A stretch of DNA of 64,000 nt. Origin: Hymenopellis radicata (Eukaryota; Basidiomycota; Agaricomycetes; Agaricales; Physalacriaceae). Shown here piece after piece: positions 1-10,411 of the stretch; within the stretch, counting starts at the first letter, position 1, and the number at the start of each line of letters is the position of its first letter. The translations under genes and the position numbers were made by a program. The notes under the pieces were generated by a model. It searched no databases. It saw only the letters and a list, made by a program, of their open reading frames with translations, and was not told the origin of the DNA. Where the stretch lies: positions 17,977 to 81,976 of the forward strand of contig JADNRX010000249.1 in the NCBI GenBank assembly GCA_015501595.1, written 5' to 3'.

Positions 1-221
1 GGAGGGGAGTAACGACAAGGCCGTCAACCGCACCCACACGGAGCCCCTGCTACTATACATATGCAGGCCTAGCCGCGAGTAGAGCCAAGCGTTAACGCGA
101 CGCGAACAGGCGCAAATGAAGGAATAATCCCAAACGAACGAACAGACTAGTCTTTTGCGAGTACCCAGGAAACGCCAAATGGTGAGTCCCGATAGTAACT
201 CGCAAAGGAAAAGAGGGTTCC

Positions 222-411
222 CCCGACGACACAAGCCTGTACTGCAGTGGCAAGGTCATCGCGTCTCCGTGTTGCAAGCAGAGCACAGAGAACAAGGGCG
301 GCAAAAATTAGATAACCAAATACGGGAGGCGGTGCCTCCGTAATAGTGGTTAAACTATTAAGAACAGATACTACACTTGATCTAAGCCAAAAGGCCAGAG
401 TGGTAAGGAAT
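222..411 (-). ncRNA. U2: U2 spliceosomal snRNA
   Basis: The minus strand carries the diagnostic U2 5' region: GGCCTTTTGGCT, then GATCAAGTGTAGTATCTG at about 370-387, which contains the branch-point recognition sequence GTAGTA. A GC-rich stem IIa/IIb follows. An Sm site AATTTTTG lies near 303-310, and a 3' stem-loop with CTGCAGTAC at about 240-248 resembles the U2B'' loop of stem-loop IV. The length of about 190 nt matches U2 of animals and fungi. The 5' end was placed 26 nt downstream of a TATA box. The 3' end was placed after the last stem and is accurate to about 10 nt. U2 base-pairs with intron branch points in the nuclear spliceosome, which fits the intron-rich genes around it. Confidence 0.93.
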
Positions 412-429
412 CAGTATGTCGGGGAGCGG

Positions 430-437
430 TTTATATA
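430..437 (-). promoter_or_regulatory. TATA box of the U2 snRNA gene
   Basis: TATATAAA on the minus strand, about 26 nt before the inferred U2 start, the normal spacing for RNA polymerase II. Confidence 0.75.
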
Positions 438-519
438 CCCCCGACAAGCATGCGCACGGACCACCTACATATTTGGCCGAATGTGGTAGGTGAGCTTGAT
501 TTGGACTGCTACTTCGATC

Positions 520-2145
520 ATGTCGCCAGTGCTTGACGACGATTCGCTGCTGTGCGTTCTTGAATGTCTGGCTGATGACTCCGCTACCCTGAGCGTATGC
601 GCGCAAGTGAGTAAACAATATAACAACCTTGCTTCAAAGCTACTATATGCTCGTGTGGTTTGGTCGCCACAATTCCAACCACGGCTCAATCTCCGAGACG
701 ATGGTCTGCCTCCAGTACGTATGAGAATCCAAGCGTCTCTAAACAAGTACTCAATCCTGTTCTTCAGAGCTCCTCGATGCTGGCATCGGCATGCTTGCCA
801 AGGAACGCACATCACGTCCTTTCTCTTGAAATAGGCGGTCAGTTGATAACTTTTTATCAGACTTTGAAAGCTCACAGAGACGTTTTAGGGTTTCTGTCAT
901 CGAGAGCTGCACATGCAAATCGTCTAGCAAGCTATCTGTTGAATGCTATCAGACTGTTTGTGAACCTCCAGACCTGCTCATTCTGCCCTAAGAAGTACCC
1001 CCGAATCTCTTTCTTGAGATTTTACCAGAAGTGAAACATCTAACACGGCTTTCCGTCAACTCGTCGTGTACGGACACCGACGCTACTGCAGTCCTTGTGG
1101 CGCTACAGAGTCTCCAGTCTCTGACCGTCAAAGATGCTTCACGAGCGGTTTTGGATGTCCTACCGGGCTGGGTATCAACCATGGTACCGAGTTTGACTGA
1201 ACTCCATCTGCAGGTATGTCAGACTCTCGTGGTTATACTTAATCTCCTTGACATGATCGGTGTTGCAGGACAACTGTGGCTCCGTTACACCAGGTGTTCT
1301 TCGAAGTCTGGAGCCCCATCTTGAACACATCAAATCATTCTGTCTGCATCTATCATACTCCCTTGCGGATAAAGACGTCGCCTCATTCTTAACGAAGCTC
1401 CCGTCGATTGAATCACTGTCGCTGCAATACTATTGGGTAAGTTCTCCCGCGACTGTAACTCCTTTCGATTTAACATTCGCCGTAGCAGTATGCGGGTATC
1501 TTTTCCACCTCGCGGCGCCTCCTTAATTTACGCTCCTTTACCGTACGATTCTTCGTGATCTGGAGGCGCGCCGAGGCCGACCGCCTCGCGAAATGGATTC
1601 GCGGGGTCATCTATTATTCACCTCTCGAACAACTGCACATTGCATGCGACGCCGAGAAGGACGACAGCATTCATATCCTCGGTGTCGCCTTTGACAGTTT
1701 AATCGATCATTTGTCGGAGCGACATGCTGGAACATTGCGACATATCGATGCCCCATCGGCCTTCGTGAGCATCAAGGCGCTAAAGGTTCTACTTACGAAA
1801 TGCCGGTCCCTGGAGATCTTGTCGATATCGTGCGGAAAGAATGTATTGCATGTCCTGGCGGAATGCATAGAGAACCTACGAGACCTGCACACAGCCTCTT
1901 TCAGGATCCGGCACGTGAAGGAGCGATCTTGCGAGGTCCCGGACGACATAGTTCTGGATATAATGCGGCGGTCGTCGCTGAGGCGACTGACAGTGAACGC
2001 GATATATTGGGAGGTATGCCCTTCGTTGCGACGAGTATCAGGTCTGACCGAGTTGTAGGGGGCGTGGGCGACGGTCAATAACGAAGTGGTATTCCAAGTG
2101 GCAAGGGTCAACCGCACCGTTCCACCCTGGGAGAGATCGTCTTGA
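520..2145 (+). CDS. F-box-like/LRR-type protein, one apparent frame break
   Basis: This is probably an SCF ubiquitin-ligase substrate receptor of the large agaricomycete F-box-like family. The start at 520 gives MSPVLDDDSLLCVLECLADD followed by an F-box-like helix pattern ending in SKQYNNLASKLLYARVVW. Later parts are leucine-rich (LTRLSVNS, LQSLTVKD, PSLTELHLQ, LHIACD), as in LRR-like substrate domains. Introns read as 715-767, 1214-1268, 1437-1488 and 2014-2058, the last (45 bp) with a CTGAC branch point and TTGTAG acceptor. The end GAWATVNNEVVFQVARVN is typical of the family. The frame breaks at the C run 1008-1012; one added C joins NLQTCSF to PPNLFLEILPEVKHLTRL. It is either an assembly error or a recent pseudogene. 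Substrate unknown. Confidence 0.65.
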
Positions 2146-3118
2146 TTTACGATGGCGGAATACGTCCTTTTGAGTACGGCCTCGCTCTGGCGTCGTTCTC
2201 GCGGAATGGTGGCCCAAGAGTATCAGGTCCTTTGCTTGCAGAACTGGACAGCGGCCAACAGTCAAAGGACAGCAGGTTGTCTACATTTTTATCTACGTGT
2301 TGAACCGACCTTGTCAACTTCTCCGACTCGTCATGCATTGGCAATGAAATCAGTCTGTTTCAGGCATTATGATCGATTCTATCCCGACTCACAATATCTC
2401 GTCAACCGGGACCAGACCAGCTGAAGACGCATGTGCGCGCCAAGGACTGGAAGAGCTCTCAAAGGTAGATCTGGCCGGAGCGTCAAGTCGAGTGCACAGT
2501 GACCCCTTCTCAACTAACAAAATCAATGTCCAAAACCCGCTGCTGTGGTCCTCTTGCATTTACCGCTTATCCAGGACGCGTCTTCCCGCCAGCAGCACCT
2601 CAAAAAGTGGGTGCCATGTCATGGAATGAAGTCAGAGAACACCCAGTTGAATTCATGCTGGAGGTCCGCAAAGAGGATGAGGAACTACCTTACGGGGACA
2701 CACCCAGTCATCGTCGCGGCAGTGAACTGGAATATAACAATTACTGTATCTTTAATTGTAACTTTTTCAGACATCTGGCGGTCGAGAACTAGAAACGCGT
2801 GAAAGCCTCAGAAATGTAGCAATTTCCTAATTAGGGTCAACCCAGGGTTTCCCTTAACGTTCGCGGAACGTCGAGCTAAACGACGCACTCACGGCTTCGA
2901 CGTCGCACTTGAACACTCGGCATGCTTTCCTGATTGGACATGCACATTCACAATGATCCTGAGGTCTTTGCTGAAGCTCGCCACTACAGACAGTGGGAGC
3001 TAGGTAAGTCTGCATGGTTTCAGCCATTTGGTTACTAACTACATAATCTAGTCCACTGGCCACTAGCCTTCTCTCCTTAAACAGGCATTTCCCGCAACTC
3101 GTCTCTGACACGACCCCG
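2146..3118. other. Intergenic, no supported gene
   Basis: Only short unconvincing open stretches occur here. One around 2500-2790 on the plus strand contains a peptide with PLAFTAYPGRVFPPAAP but has no recognisable family. A well-formed intron (GTAAGT donor at 3004, ACTAAC branch point, CTAG acceptor at 3051) lies just before the next gene and is probably in its 5' untranslated region. Confidence 0.4.
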
Positions 3119-4858
3119 ATGGCTTTAGACGGGGTCGTGAGTGACCTTCACCGCATCCTCGCCATGATAAAGTTTTACAGAGGAACCCTTGCCCCCGTCC
3201 ACACCCTCCCAGATGATGTTCTGACGCGAATATTCCGCTTCCATCATAGCCTTTCCGGACTTGGAGGAGATCTCTCCTGGTCGAAAATCATGCTAGTCTG
3301 CCGGAGATGGCACAGCTTGATCATGAGCGATGGATATCTATGGTCCTTCCTCGACCCCTCCAACCTGGCTCGTTCCGGTCTGAACTTGCATTCTCATATC
3401 AAGCGGTCCGGTAACTGGCCGCTGAGCATTTGTCACAACGGTACCCGCGACGACGATGTATATATATATGAGGTTTTGGTGACCAGAGTCTCAAAACGTC
3501 TACACGCCCTCCAACTCATGCACTGTTCACAATCTTTCATTCTAAATATTCTGCGTGTTTTGGGCGACGCAGGCCTTCCGGAGTTGGCTACTCTGGAAAT
3601 CTCGTCTTCCTCGTCGCGGGCGGACAACGACTCAGAGTCCTTTGTCCTCCCGACAAGTACCCTGTCCCTTCCCAGACTTGCTCGTCTTATCCTTACAGAT
3701 ATTATCATCGATACAAGCCTAATCCCACATCAGATCACGAGGCTCGACCTGTGTGTCAGGACCTCATCCGTGTATTATGATCTTCGACAGTTCCTCGATG
3801 CTCTTTCCACCCTCCCCAATCTCCAAATCCTGAACATACAGCGCTCCGTTCGCGATATGCTCCAGAGATACCCCTATCCGATTGTGCATCTCCCTTCCCT
3901 TCGCGTTCTATCAATCTCGGGTTTCCAGGACGTGGTTGTCCAATTTCTTACGAGCTTGGTCGTCCCTCGCACAACGAGCGTTTTCGTTTCAACGCGTCCC
4001 GTTATCAAGAATGTCACCACGACCTCGCGCATCATCGTAGCCCCTCTCAGGAAATTCTTTAGGCATACGCAGGGCACACGTATCAGGGCTGTCAAGATCC
4101 AGAACTTACTGGGCGACGCTTCCTCTGATTTCGATATCACCATTATCGGGTTCGACCACAAAGACGTGAAGTCAATCGACTACATGTCAACATACGATGA
4201 CAGGAAAGCGATCTCCTTGGAGTTTTTCTCTGCAAGCGCCAAACGCCAAGGGCGACTCGCCAGGAAGGTGTTCACATCCCTCATGAACCAGGCAGAATTA
4301 CTGGACATAAGGTCGATGTCGCGAGGTTCCTTGTCTCCGTCGTGGTGTAAGATGGCGCTGCTCAGCTTACCCACACTTACAGAAGTTTACCTCAGTGCTA
4401 GCACAAGCACGTGTCTTGTGTTTTGCCACTGCTTGCGGAAGCTTATGGATACGCATCCCAAGAAGTTTCCTAGATTGCGCGGAATATACGTCAGCAAGTT
4501 GTCGGAGGATCGAGTAACCTCTGTACAACGGCAACGACACATGTATAGACGGGACGAGGAGGCGCCGTACATGGAAATTACGGATGCCGCATTACATAGG
4601 AGGAATTATGAAGCCCTTCGCGACCTGGTGCGGAGTTACGAGGAGCGCGGTCATCGACTGGATTGGCTTGTCATCAGCAACAACGACTTCTGGTACTGGC
4701 CAGGCGTAGAGGAGACCCGAGAAATGGCGCGTATGGTGGGAACATTCATGTACAATGAGGAGAAAGTTTACCAATCGGAGGACAAGCCTACGATTATCGA
4801 GCCAACCTTATCATATAGATTCGAATCTCTGTTCGATGGGTTTACTGAATACTACTAG
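3119..4858 (+). CDS. F-box-like protein (single coding exon)
   Basis: A 579-residue protein. Residues 1-28 form the short helix that usually precedes the motif in agaricomycete F-box-like proteins (LHRILAMIKFYRGTLAPV). Residues about 29-79 are the F-box-like domain, with LPDDVLTRIFRFHHS, CRRWHSLIMSDGYLW and the trailing W-S-L pattern. The remaining 500 residues hold irregular leucine-rich segments (LARLILTD, LPNLQILNIQ, LPTLTEVYLS). The expected role is binding Skp1 through the F-box and recruiting a substrate to a cullin-1 ligase; the substrate cannot be inferred. The first in-frame ATG after a likely 5'UTR intron (3004-3051) was taken as the start. This is the cleanest F-box-like gene in the window, with no frame breaks. 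Confidence 0.85.
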   Translation: MALDGVVSDLHRILAMIKFYRGTLAPVHTLPDDVLTRIFRFHHSLSGLGGDLSWSKIMLVCRRWHSLIMSDGYLWSFLDPSNLARSGLNLHSHIKRSGNWPLSICHNGTRDDDVYIYEVLVTRVSKRLHALQLMHCSQSFILNILRVLGDAGLPELATLEISSSSSRADNDSESFVLPTSTLSLPRLARLILTDIIIDTSLIPHQITRLDLCVRTSSVYYDLRQFLDALSTLPNLQILNIQRSVRDMLQRYPYPIVHLPSLRVLSISGFQDVVVQFLTSLVVPRTTSVFVSTRPVIKNVTTTSRIIVAPLRKFFRHTQGTRIRAVKIQNLLGDASSDFDITIIGFDHKDVKSIDYMSTYDDRKAISLEFFSASAKRQGRLARKVFTSLMNQAELLDIRSMSRGSLSPSWCKMALLSLPTLTEVYLSASTSTCLVFCHCLRKLMDTHPKKFPRLRGIYVSKLSEDRVTSVQRQRHMYRRDEEAPYMEITDAALHRRNYEALRDLVRSYEERGHRLDWLVISNNDFWYWPGVEETREMARMVGTFMYNEEKVYQSEDKPTIIEPTLSYRFESLFDGFTEYY

Positions 4859-5183
4859 CTCACGATTAGGGTTCATGAAATAGCCTTTGACCGTTGCCCC
4901 TACGCCGCAAAGCAGAGAGCCAGAATGTGGGTGATTTATACGGACATTTATTATCATTCAATAAACATGTAGTGTCTTCGACCTACGAAGAGAGACGCCG
5001 GCCCTTTGTAGCCAAAGTTCGGCCCACCTTGCTCACGCAAAATTGTGGCAAACACAAGAGGTCGGACGTTAGTAGGAAGGCCAGAGAGTTCTGATACTCA
5101 TTTTTAGGCACCAGTCCATTTACGGGCTTATATTCGTCTGTCTAAGTAACATTATCAGAAGTGTTGTACAATCACTAAGTACC
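4859..5183. other. Intergenic between convergent genes
   Basis: Lies between the 3' ends of two convergent F-box-like genes. No convincing coding or RNA feature was seen. Confidence 0.5.
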
Positions 5184-6579
5184 CTACCTCACCGATATCC
5201 TCCACCCCTCATCCTGCAACTTGCTAATCCTCTCCCGCGTAACCGGATGCACCGTGTCGAATCCACCTCCTTCGACGCTGTAAATCCTCCTTGATCCCAG
5301 GACAACCTCCGTTGTCTTCGCCACCTGATTCTCCACCATGTTCAGTACCATTCCTTCATAGATCGCACACAATTCCACCCTGGCCTCCTCACTCCCTCTC
5401 ACCCGTCTTCCTGTGAGGTAAAAGTCCCATGGAACAATCTGCGCATCGTGCTCGTGGCACGCCATATCCCACACCAGCTCGAGGTACTCCAGTTCCGGTC
5501 GCACTTCGTCTCTAAGGTGTCGCAGATAAGTCATGAACATGGGCGTGATCATACTGTATGGCTCGTGTATAACGAGCCGCTTCAGCGCGGGAGTCTGTGG
5601 AAGACGTCAAGACTATGAACCGCAACGTTCTTGATCGTCAGGGTCTTCAACTTGAATTTCAGCTCGGATGAAGTGGGGAACCAGAGTGGTTGTCCGCCCC
5701 CGTTGTCCCATTTGACATCATCTGCCAACTCGAGATGCTCAAGAGAGGCGGCTGATATACGGCAGAATAGTAGACGAAGGCTGACGCCGGAGGGATCTAC
5801 GACGAGGGACTTGACTTGCAACAGCTGTCCCGTAGTGGCTGTATCGGGCGTTTCGTATTCATCGGGAAACGAGATATTTCCTAGTTGGAGACGAGAAACG
5901 TTAGTAAACTGCCGCAAGGTAGCAGCTACGGAGTCGAAGGTACACCCCGAGAATGAGACGGTGGAGACACTCTGCCATAGAATGTCACGGAACGGATTCT
6001 TTAGGTGAGGGACAACCTTGAGGTCATTCAGGAGCTCTCCACGAACACGAACACTGCTCAAATGCGGAAGGAAACCGCAGATGGACGTAAGGGTATGTAG
6101 AGTCATACCCGGGAGGCCGACCGAAATGTGGCGCCAACGGTCCCTGCTGTCGAACAACAGACACAAGATGTTGCGGTGGTCATCGCTACACGACATCTCA
6201 TTGTGCGGCTTTTCCGAACCTAACTCGAGGCTCAACAGCATCTTATCCGACCGTTCGATGTAGTGGCGCGCCCGGAACAGATCAAGTGCGCCCTTGAGGC
6301 GAATAGTGCTCCATAACTCTGGCATGCCGAGGGCGACGTTTCGCCACTGCTGGCAGACATGACTGAGCATCAACGGATCCTCGCTGTAAAGGCATGCGAA
6401 CATGCGGCGGACGATGCTCTTAGGAAGATAGAGAAATCCTTTGCGTGCATCCGTCTTAGTCTTCTTAGTCACGTTTGTAGAAACAATTTGATGTCGTGCT
6501 CTGAGTAAATGTGAGAAGGATGTTCAGTCAACAGCAGGATTAACAGCACTCACTTCCTCTTGGTCCCCCGGGAATACAT
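5184..6579 (-). CDS. F-box-like protein, one apparent frame break
   Basis: The 26-nt first exon (6579-6554) starts with an ATG encoding MYSRGTKRK. It is joined across an intron (6553-6501, GTGAGT donor, CTCAG acceptor) to KARHQIVSTNVTKKTK and then to the F-box-like segment LPKSIVRRMFACLYSEDP with VCQQWRNVALGMPELW. LRR-like strands follow (LSSVRVRGELL, VSRLQLGNISF, LKTLTIKNVAV). The frame breaks near 5605; one added C (GTC TTCC to GTC CTTCC) reads DVLPQTPALKRLVIHE and continues to the end at 5184. Starting at the in-frame GTG at 6472 was rejected because the short first exon gives a normal ATG and canonical splice sites. Probable SCF substrate receptor; substrate unknown. Confidence 0.7.
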
Positions 6580-7075
6580 ATTGCAATTCGTAGTCTGAAA
6601 ATTGATGATTGGTGTCCTCATTAAGCCGCTCTTGCTTCTGTGGCGGGTAATTGAAAGTCGGATGGGTGAGGGTTGGAAGTGGCGTTCAAGTACATCGCAA
6701 TCATTATCCTTAGGCATTATAATGACAGGTCCTATGAATGCAAGCGAGCGGCGAAATGGAGCAGGTAACTAAAAATATAAATGGAAGGACAATCGCAATG
6801 GTGGTGAAAGAACAAGAAATGGAGGCGCTGTCACCGCGTGTTCACTGTTGTCCATACCCGGCAAAAGCCGCATAGAGGCGCCGTGATGGAAAGGCGCAGG
6901 CGCCTAAATGAGGCACACAGCGATGTCGAGGCTGGCGGATCTCATTCTTCGCGTCGCCGATGATCACGAGTTGGATCACCATTGGGATAACCCTGGTGTT
7001 TCCATCTTCGTCGACGGTTCCGGTCGGTCTGATGAAATCATTCACAACTCGTTTGGACAGACACCACCCCTCTAT
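6580..7075. other. Intergenic, upstream region of the F-box-like gene
   Basis: Contains AT-rich tracts that could serve as promoter for the minus-strand gene ending at 5184. The plus-strand open stretch at 6908-7204 is antisense to a better-supported minus-strand exon, so it is not called. Confidence 0.4.
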
Positions 7076-7775
7076 TCATCTTCTCAACTTGAAATCTATG
7101 CTGGGGATTGGATGTACCAGCTTGCCCAAAAACTGGTAGAATGCGCGACTCGGCAGGCGGATGATGATCGCCTGGATAGGCGTATCTCGCCCAACACACT
7201 TTGACGCGACAAGATTTGCGACAGAAATGGCCATCACATATGGCCATGGTTCAGCGAAGCCTTATCGAAGATGTCAACACAGATATTGCAGTGAACTATA
7301 CATGATATTCTGACAATCTCAAACGAACATAAGCTCACCTGACTCGCCAATGATATTCCGGCGCCTGAAATGAGAGTGTGTTAGTTTCTCTAGCCTCTCT
7401 ATCGTCCGACCTCTTGTACTCACAATTCTGCGCGGGAAGATGGAACGAGGTGACCGACGACCGGCGGCTCAGGATCGCATGTTCTTCGCTCGATACGCTT
7501 CTATAGAAATTTAGCTGGATCTCGACGAAGGCCGAGCCCAAGTCTCCAATTGAAGGATTCCACGAGTGCCTTTATAATGACTGCGAGCACGTTATAGCGT
7601 TTAGTATCAGGGTCTGTGGGATCAGGCCAGTCAGACAGCGACCAGTCCTGCCTATACCATATGTAAGTCGCTTCATGAACGACTTCGATCTTGTGCTGGG
7701 TGCAGATGGCATCATATAATCGGTAGAGCGCACACGTCCGAGCATCTCATGAGGGCCTCTTGCTGGCAGAATCAC
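7076..7775 (-). CDS. Conserved-looking protein of unknown function, possible pseudogene
   Basis: Three minus-strand pieces read as one protein. The first gives CALYRLYDAICTQHKIEVVH, then YIWYRQDWSLSDWPDPTDP and ALVESFNWRLGLGLRRD. The second continues in the same frame to VVGHLVPSSRAELRRNIIG. The third gives GFAEPWPYVMAISVANLVAS and RAFYQFLGKLVHPIP with a stop at 7076. Introns are a GTGAGTACAAG-type one near 7420 and a GTGAGCTTATG-type one ending near 7260. An in-frame TAG at 7501-7503 interrupts the first two pieces; no good intron removes it, so the gene may be dead. The N-terminus is not resolved. The Trp/Pro-rich block looks like an agaricomycete lineage-specific family, but no domain was recognised. 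Confidence 0.45.
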
Positions 7776-7867
7776 TCGATGATTTTACATGTGTGAAGGC
7801 ATGGTGGTCATGTCATGGATATGTGAAGACATACAACGAGAATGGAAGAGAGCATTATTTTCATTCC

Positions 7868-8461
7868 CTATGCTATCAAGGAAACAACACCGCCGGCCTC
7901 CTTGATTTTTCGCCTGAAATGAATGGTTAAGATACTGATACAGAATGATGGAAGGGAAACGTACTCTGCGATAGCCGAAACAAAGCGTGCTTTTACGATG
8001 AAGGGGAGCTTTGGCAGTCTGACAACATTGTGAGTTAAGATGAGATGAAAATTGTCGAGATGAACGTACAATCCGGTGCCAAGGACTTTTCCATACCCAG
8101 CCGCGAGAGTATCAATGACGGGTACAACTTCCGAGTTCTCAGTGAGACCCTTCTTCTGCTCCTCCGGCACAAGACTCCACAGCTTGTCGACATTGATAAT
8201 CGGGCGCCAGGTCGCATTGCGGGTAAGGTGGAAGTGGCGCATACCGACCTTTCCAAAGTAACCAGGATGGTACTTGTCAAAGTTTGTCCTACAGCTCTAT
8301 CAGCAAATGCAATCGATTGTCCATCGTCTAACGCACCTGTGGTGGTGAGCACCACCGGCGAGACCACGACCACCCGGATGTTTGCGGTGCTTTCCTACAC
8401 GTCCATGACCGGCTGAGACGTGGCCACGGTGCTTGCGAGTCTTTGACAAGTGTGTCGGCAT
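7868..8461 (-). CDS. RPL28: 60S ribosomal protein uL15 (yeast L28, animal L27a)
   Basis: A cytosolic large-subunit ribosomal protein of 147 residues in four exons: 8461-8337, 8288-8070, 8018-7965 and 7913-7868, joined by introns of 48-51 bp. The N-terminus [20 protein letters not shown] and the [20 protein letters not shown] segment are hallmark uL15 sequences. Next come [15 protein letters not shown] and [10 protein letters not shown], and the protein ends [14 protein letters not shown] and GGVVSLIA. The length matches the family (148-149 residues). Basic Gly/Arg/His-rich extensions contact 28S rRNA. It is divergently transcribed from RPB11, with about 650 bp between the start codons. Confidence 0.96.
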
Positions 8462-9112
8462 TGTGTTCTGTAGTAGATTGCGTTAGCATATATCGTGTCC
8501 TCGCAAGTCATCCATCTCCGCGCTATGCCATCCAGCCCAATCCAACCCAAATTTTCCAGCTAGCGGGTCCATTCATGCAGGACGCGGCGACGGCGACGAG
8601 CAGCATAACAGTGTCGAGGCTTACCTTGAGGAGGGGATGTCGAGACGCGGCGTCGGGAGGACAAAAACTGTGGCTTGTGCTGGTGGATTTGTTTGGATCA
8701 AAGGGTGATTGACCAAACAAGTGGCTGTGAGGTCGCGAGTTTTTTCCCATCCTGCTTCTTGTCCTCGACCATCTCGGTGAGTTTTGCTTTTTCGTCGTTG
8801 ACCTTCAATGATGTCGCCTTTTGGCTTATTTATTGTCTGTGAAAGCTAATGATCACATCTTTTTTACTGAACTCCTCTGCTTTTTGTTGTTCGTTTTGCT
8901 AATTACCGCTTTCAACAGATCTTTTCTTCCTGTTCTTAGGCTTGTAAGTCTTCGTTTACTCTTCCCTTCAAAAATGATTATAAACATTCATTAAACACGT
9001 CCGAGTCACCGACGATGGCGATTCCTTGAATGTCAACGACATGCATGGCTTTATGATTTTTCTCTTCCGTCCGCCTACTTTTTTGCACTTTCTGACCATT
9101 TCCTCAGGCTCG
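8462..9112. promoter_or_regulatory. Shared divergent promoter region of RPL28 and RPB11
   Basis: This 650-bp non-coding interval lies between two divergent housekeeping genes. It is rich in pyrimidine tracts toward RPB11, common upstream of fungal housekeeping genes. A GTAAGT donor near 8943 and a CTCAG acceptor at 9107 suggest a 5'UTR intron in RPB11. Confidence 0.5.
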
Positions 9113-9666
9113 ATGAACGCCCCGAACGAACTGAGGCTTTTATTCTCGACGAAGGCGAGCTCCCGTACGCCCGCTTTCCCCGTCTCTGGAAGATGTGACC
9201 GCCAACCGCCGCCCAACCAGAGTGATCGTCACCGAAGACCCAAAGATACCGAATGCCGCCACATTCAAAATTATGAAGCAGGATCACACGCTCGGTAACA
9301 TGGTCCGAGCGTAAGTGGTGTTCCCTTTGGTCGCTATCCTTCTCATTCTTGCCTAGTCAACTACTCTCCATGCCCGAGGTCCTTTTCGCTGGATACAAAG
9401 TCCCACATCCTCTGCACCCCTACTTTCTCATTAAAGTGCAGACCGACGGCAGCATCACTCCGCAGACTGTCGTCGAGAACGCTTGCAAGAAGCTGATCGG
9501 GTCATTATCATCTCTGGAAGCGAAATTCAAACGCGAGTTCTCCTTCCGTGAGGTGGAGACGAGCGGTGCGCCTGGGGAGGCTAATGCTGCCAACCTTGAC
9601 CCATATGGTGGGACTACAGGCGCATCGGGTCCATGGGGTGGTGACAAGGATTACTTGGACTTCTAG
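9113..9666 (+). CDS. RPB11: RNA polymerase II subunit RPB11, one apparent base missing at the start
   Basis: This small subunit pairs with RPB3 to nucleate assembly of RNA polymerase II in the nucleus. Exons are 9113-9164, 9221-9310 and 9357-9666, with introns of 56 and 46 bp. The protein begins MNAP and continues ERTEAFILDEGELPVIVTED, then PNAATFKIMKQDHTLGNMVR and VLFAGYKVPHPL, the conserved RPB11/AC19-type dimerisation core. The acidic/Gly-rich tail ends GDKDYLDF. With one base restored the length is about 150 residues, slightly longer than yeast (120). The ATG at 9113 is out of frame with the rest by one base: the run CCCC at 9120-9123 needs a fifth C. Because RPB11 is essential, an assembly error is the likeliest explanation. 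Confidence 0.9.
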
Positions 9667-9799
9667 GCGATCGTGTATATCTTGTATTTCTAATTGTATT
9701 TCATGTTATCATTAATGTATTGGTTTTCTGAAAGCGCTTGAACACAGTGAATACATATGCTGGTATTAATTCATGAAATATTCGAGGGCTCGGCCGAGC

Positions 9800-10170
9800 T
9801 GTTCACCATCAACGCACACTATAGCAAAGGCTGCATTGGACAAGATGTCGATCACGACAGACTTTGCCAAAACGAACGTGCCTATCCGCGTTAATGACAT
9901 TCATCCTGAGGTGTTTCCTTTGGAGTTGATGGCCCCAGGACGAAGAGAAAATATGAAGACTTTTGTTCTCCCCTAGCGGGCTGGAACGTAAGTGGTCTGT
10001 CGTGCGTGATCGTTTCATTTCGGCTGATAGCATGCACTTACTATTAGCGTCCGCGAAATGGCTATGACTGCGACGTATCTCGCGACGTCTGAGGACACCA
10101 ATGGAGCGGTAGTCTCTGTGGATGCCAACCATGGGGCCTTTCGCTGCGGTCAATCCTTGAGCTTAACACT
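9800..10170 (+). pseudogene. Fragment of a short-chain dehydrogenase/reductase
   Basis: A truncated plus-strand piece resembling the C-terminal half of the intact SDR on the other strand downstream. It has AKAALDKMSITTDFAKTNVP and RVNDIHPEVFPLELM (the helix after the catalytic YxxxK and the following strand), then, after a likely intron, REMAMTATYLATSEDTNGAV. The nucleotide-binding half, the catalytic Ser/Tyr and a start codon are missing. It is not a complete gene. Confidence 0.7.
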
Positions 10171-10411
10171 AACGTATCAACCACAGACTCAGACTGTAAT
10201 ACAAGAGCATCCTTTTGTAGGTCTTGTCCCCATATTCTGCGCATCTTCACGAGTCCGAACGAGGCATGATAATGCCATCCTTCAAATTCTGTCTGGTTTG
10301 ATAGAGGTCTGGGATAGGATTGAAGGTAGTGGTTTAAGGTGCAAACCCTAACCCTAGACTGTGGCTCGCCGGCTTCCTCAACTCGTGATTGTATTCAACT
10401 TCGTACAATGA

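Noticed and set aside
7038..7247. Minus-strand frame beginning MAICDGHF
   Set aside because: It is the wrong frame of the last exon of the gene at 7076-7775; the correct frame reads GFAEPWPYVMAIS.
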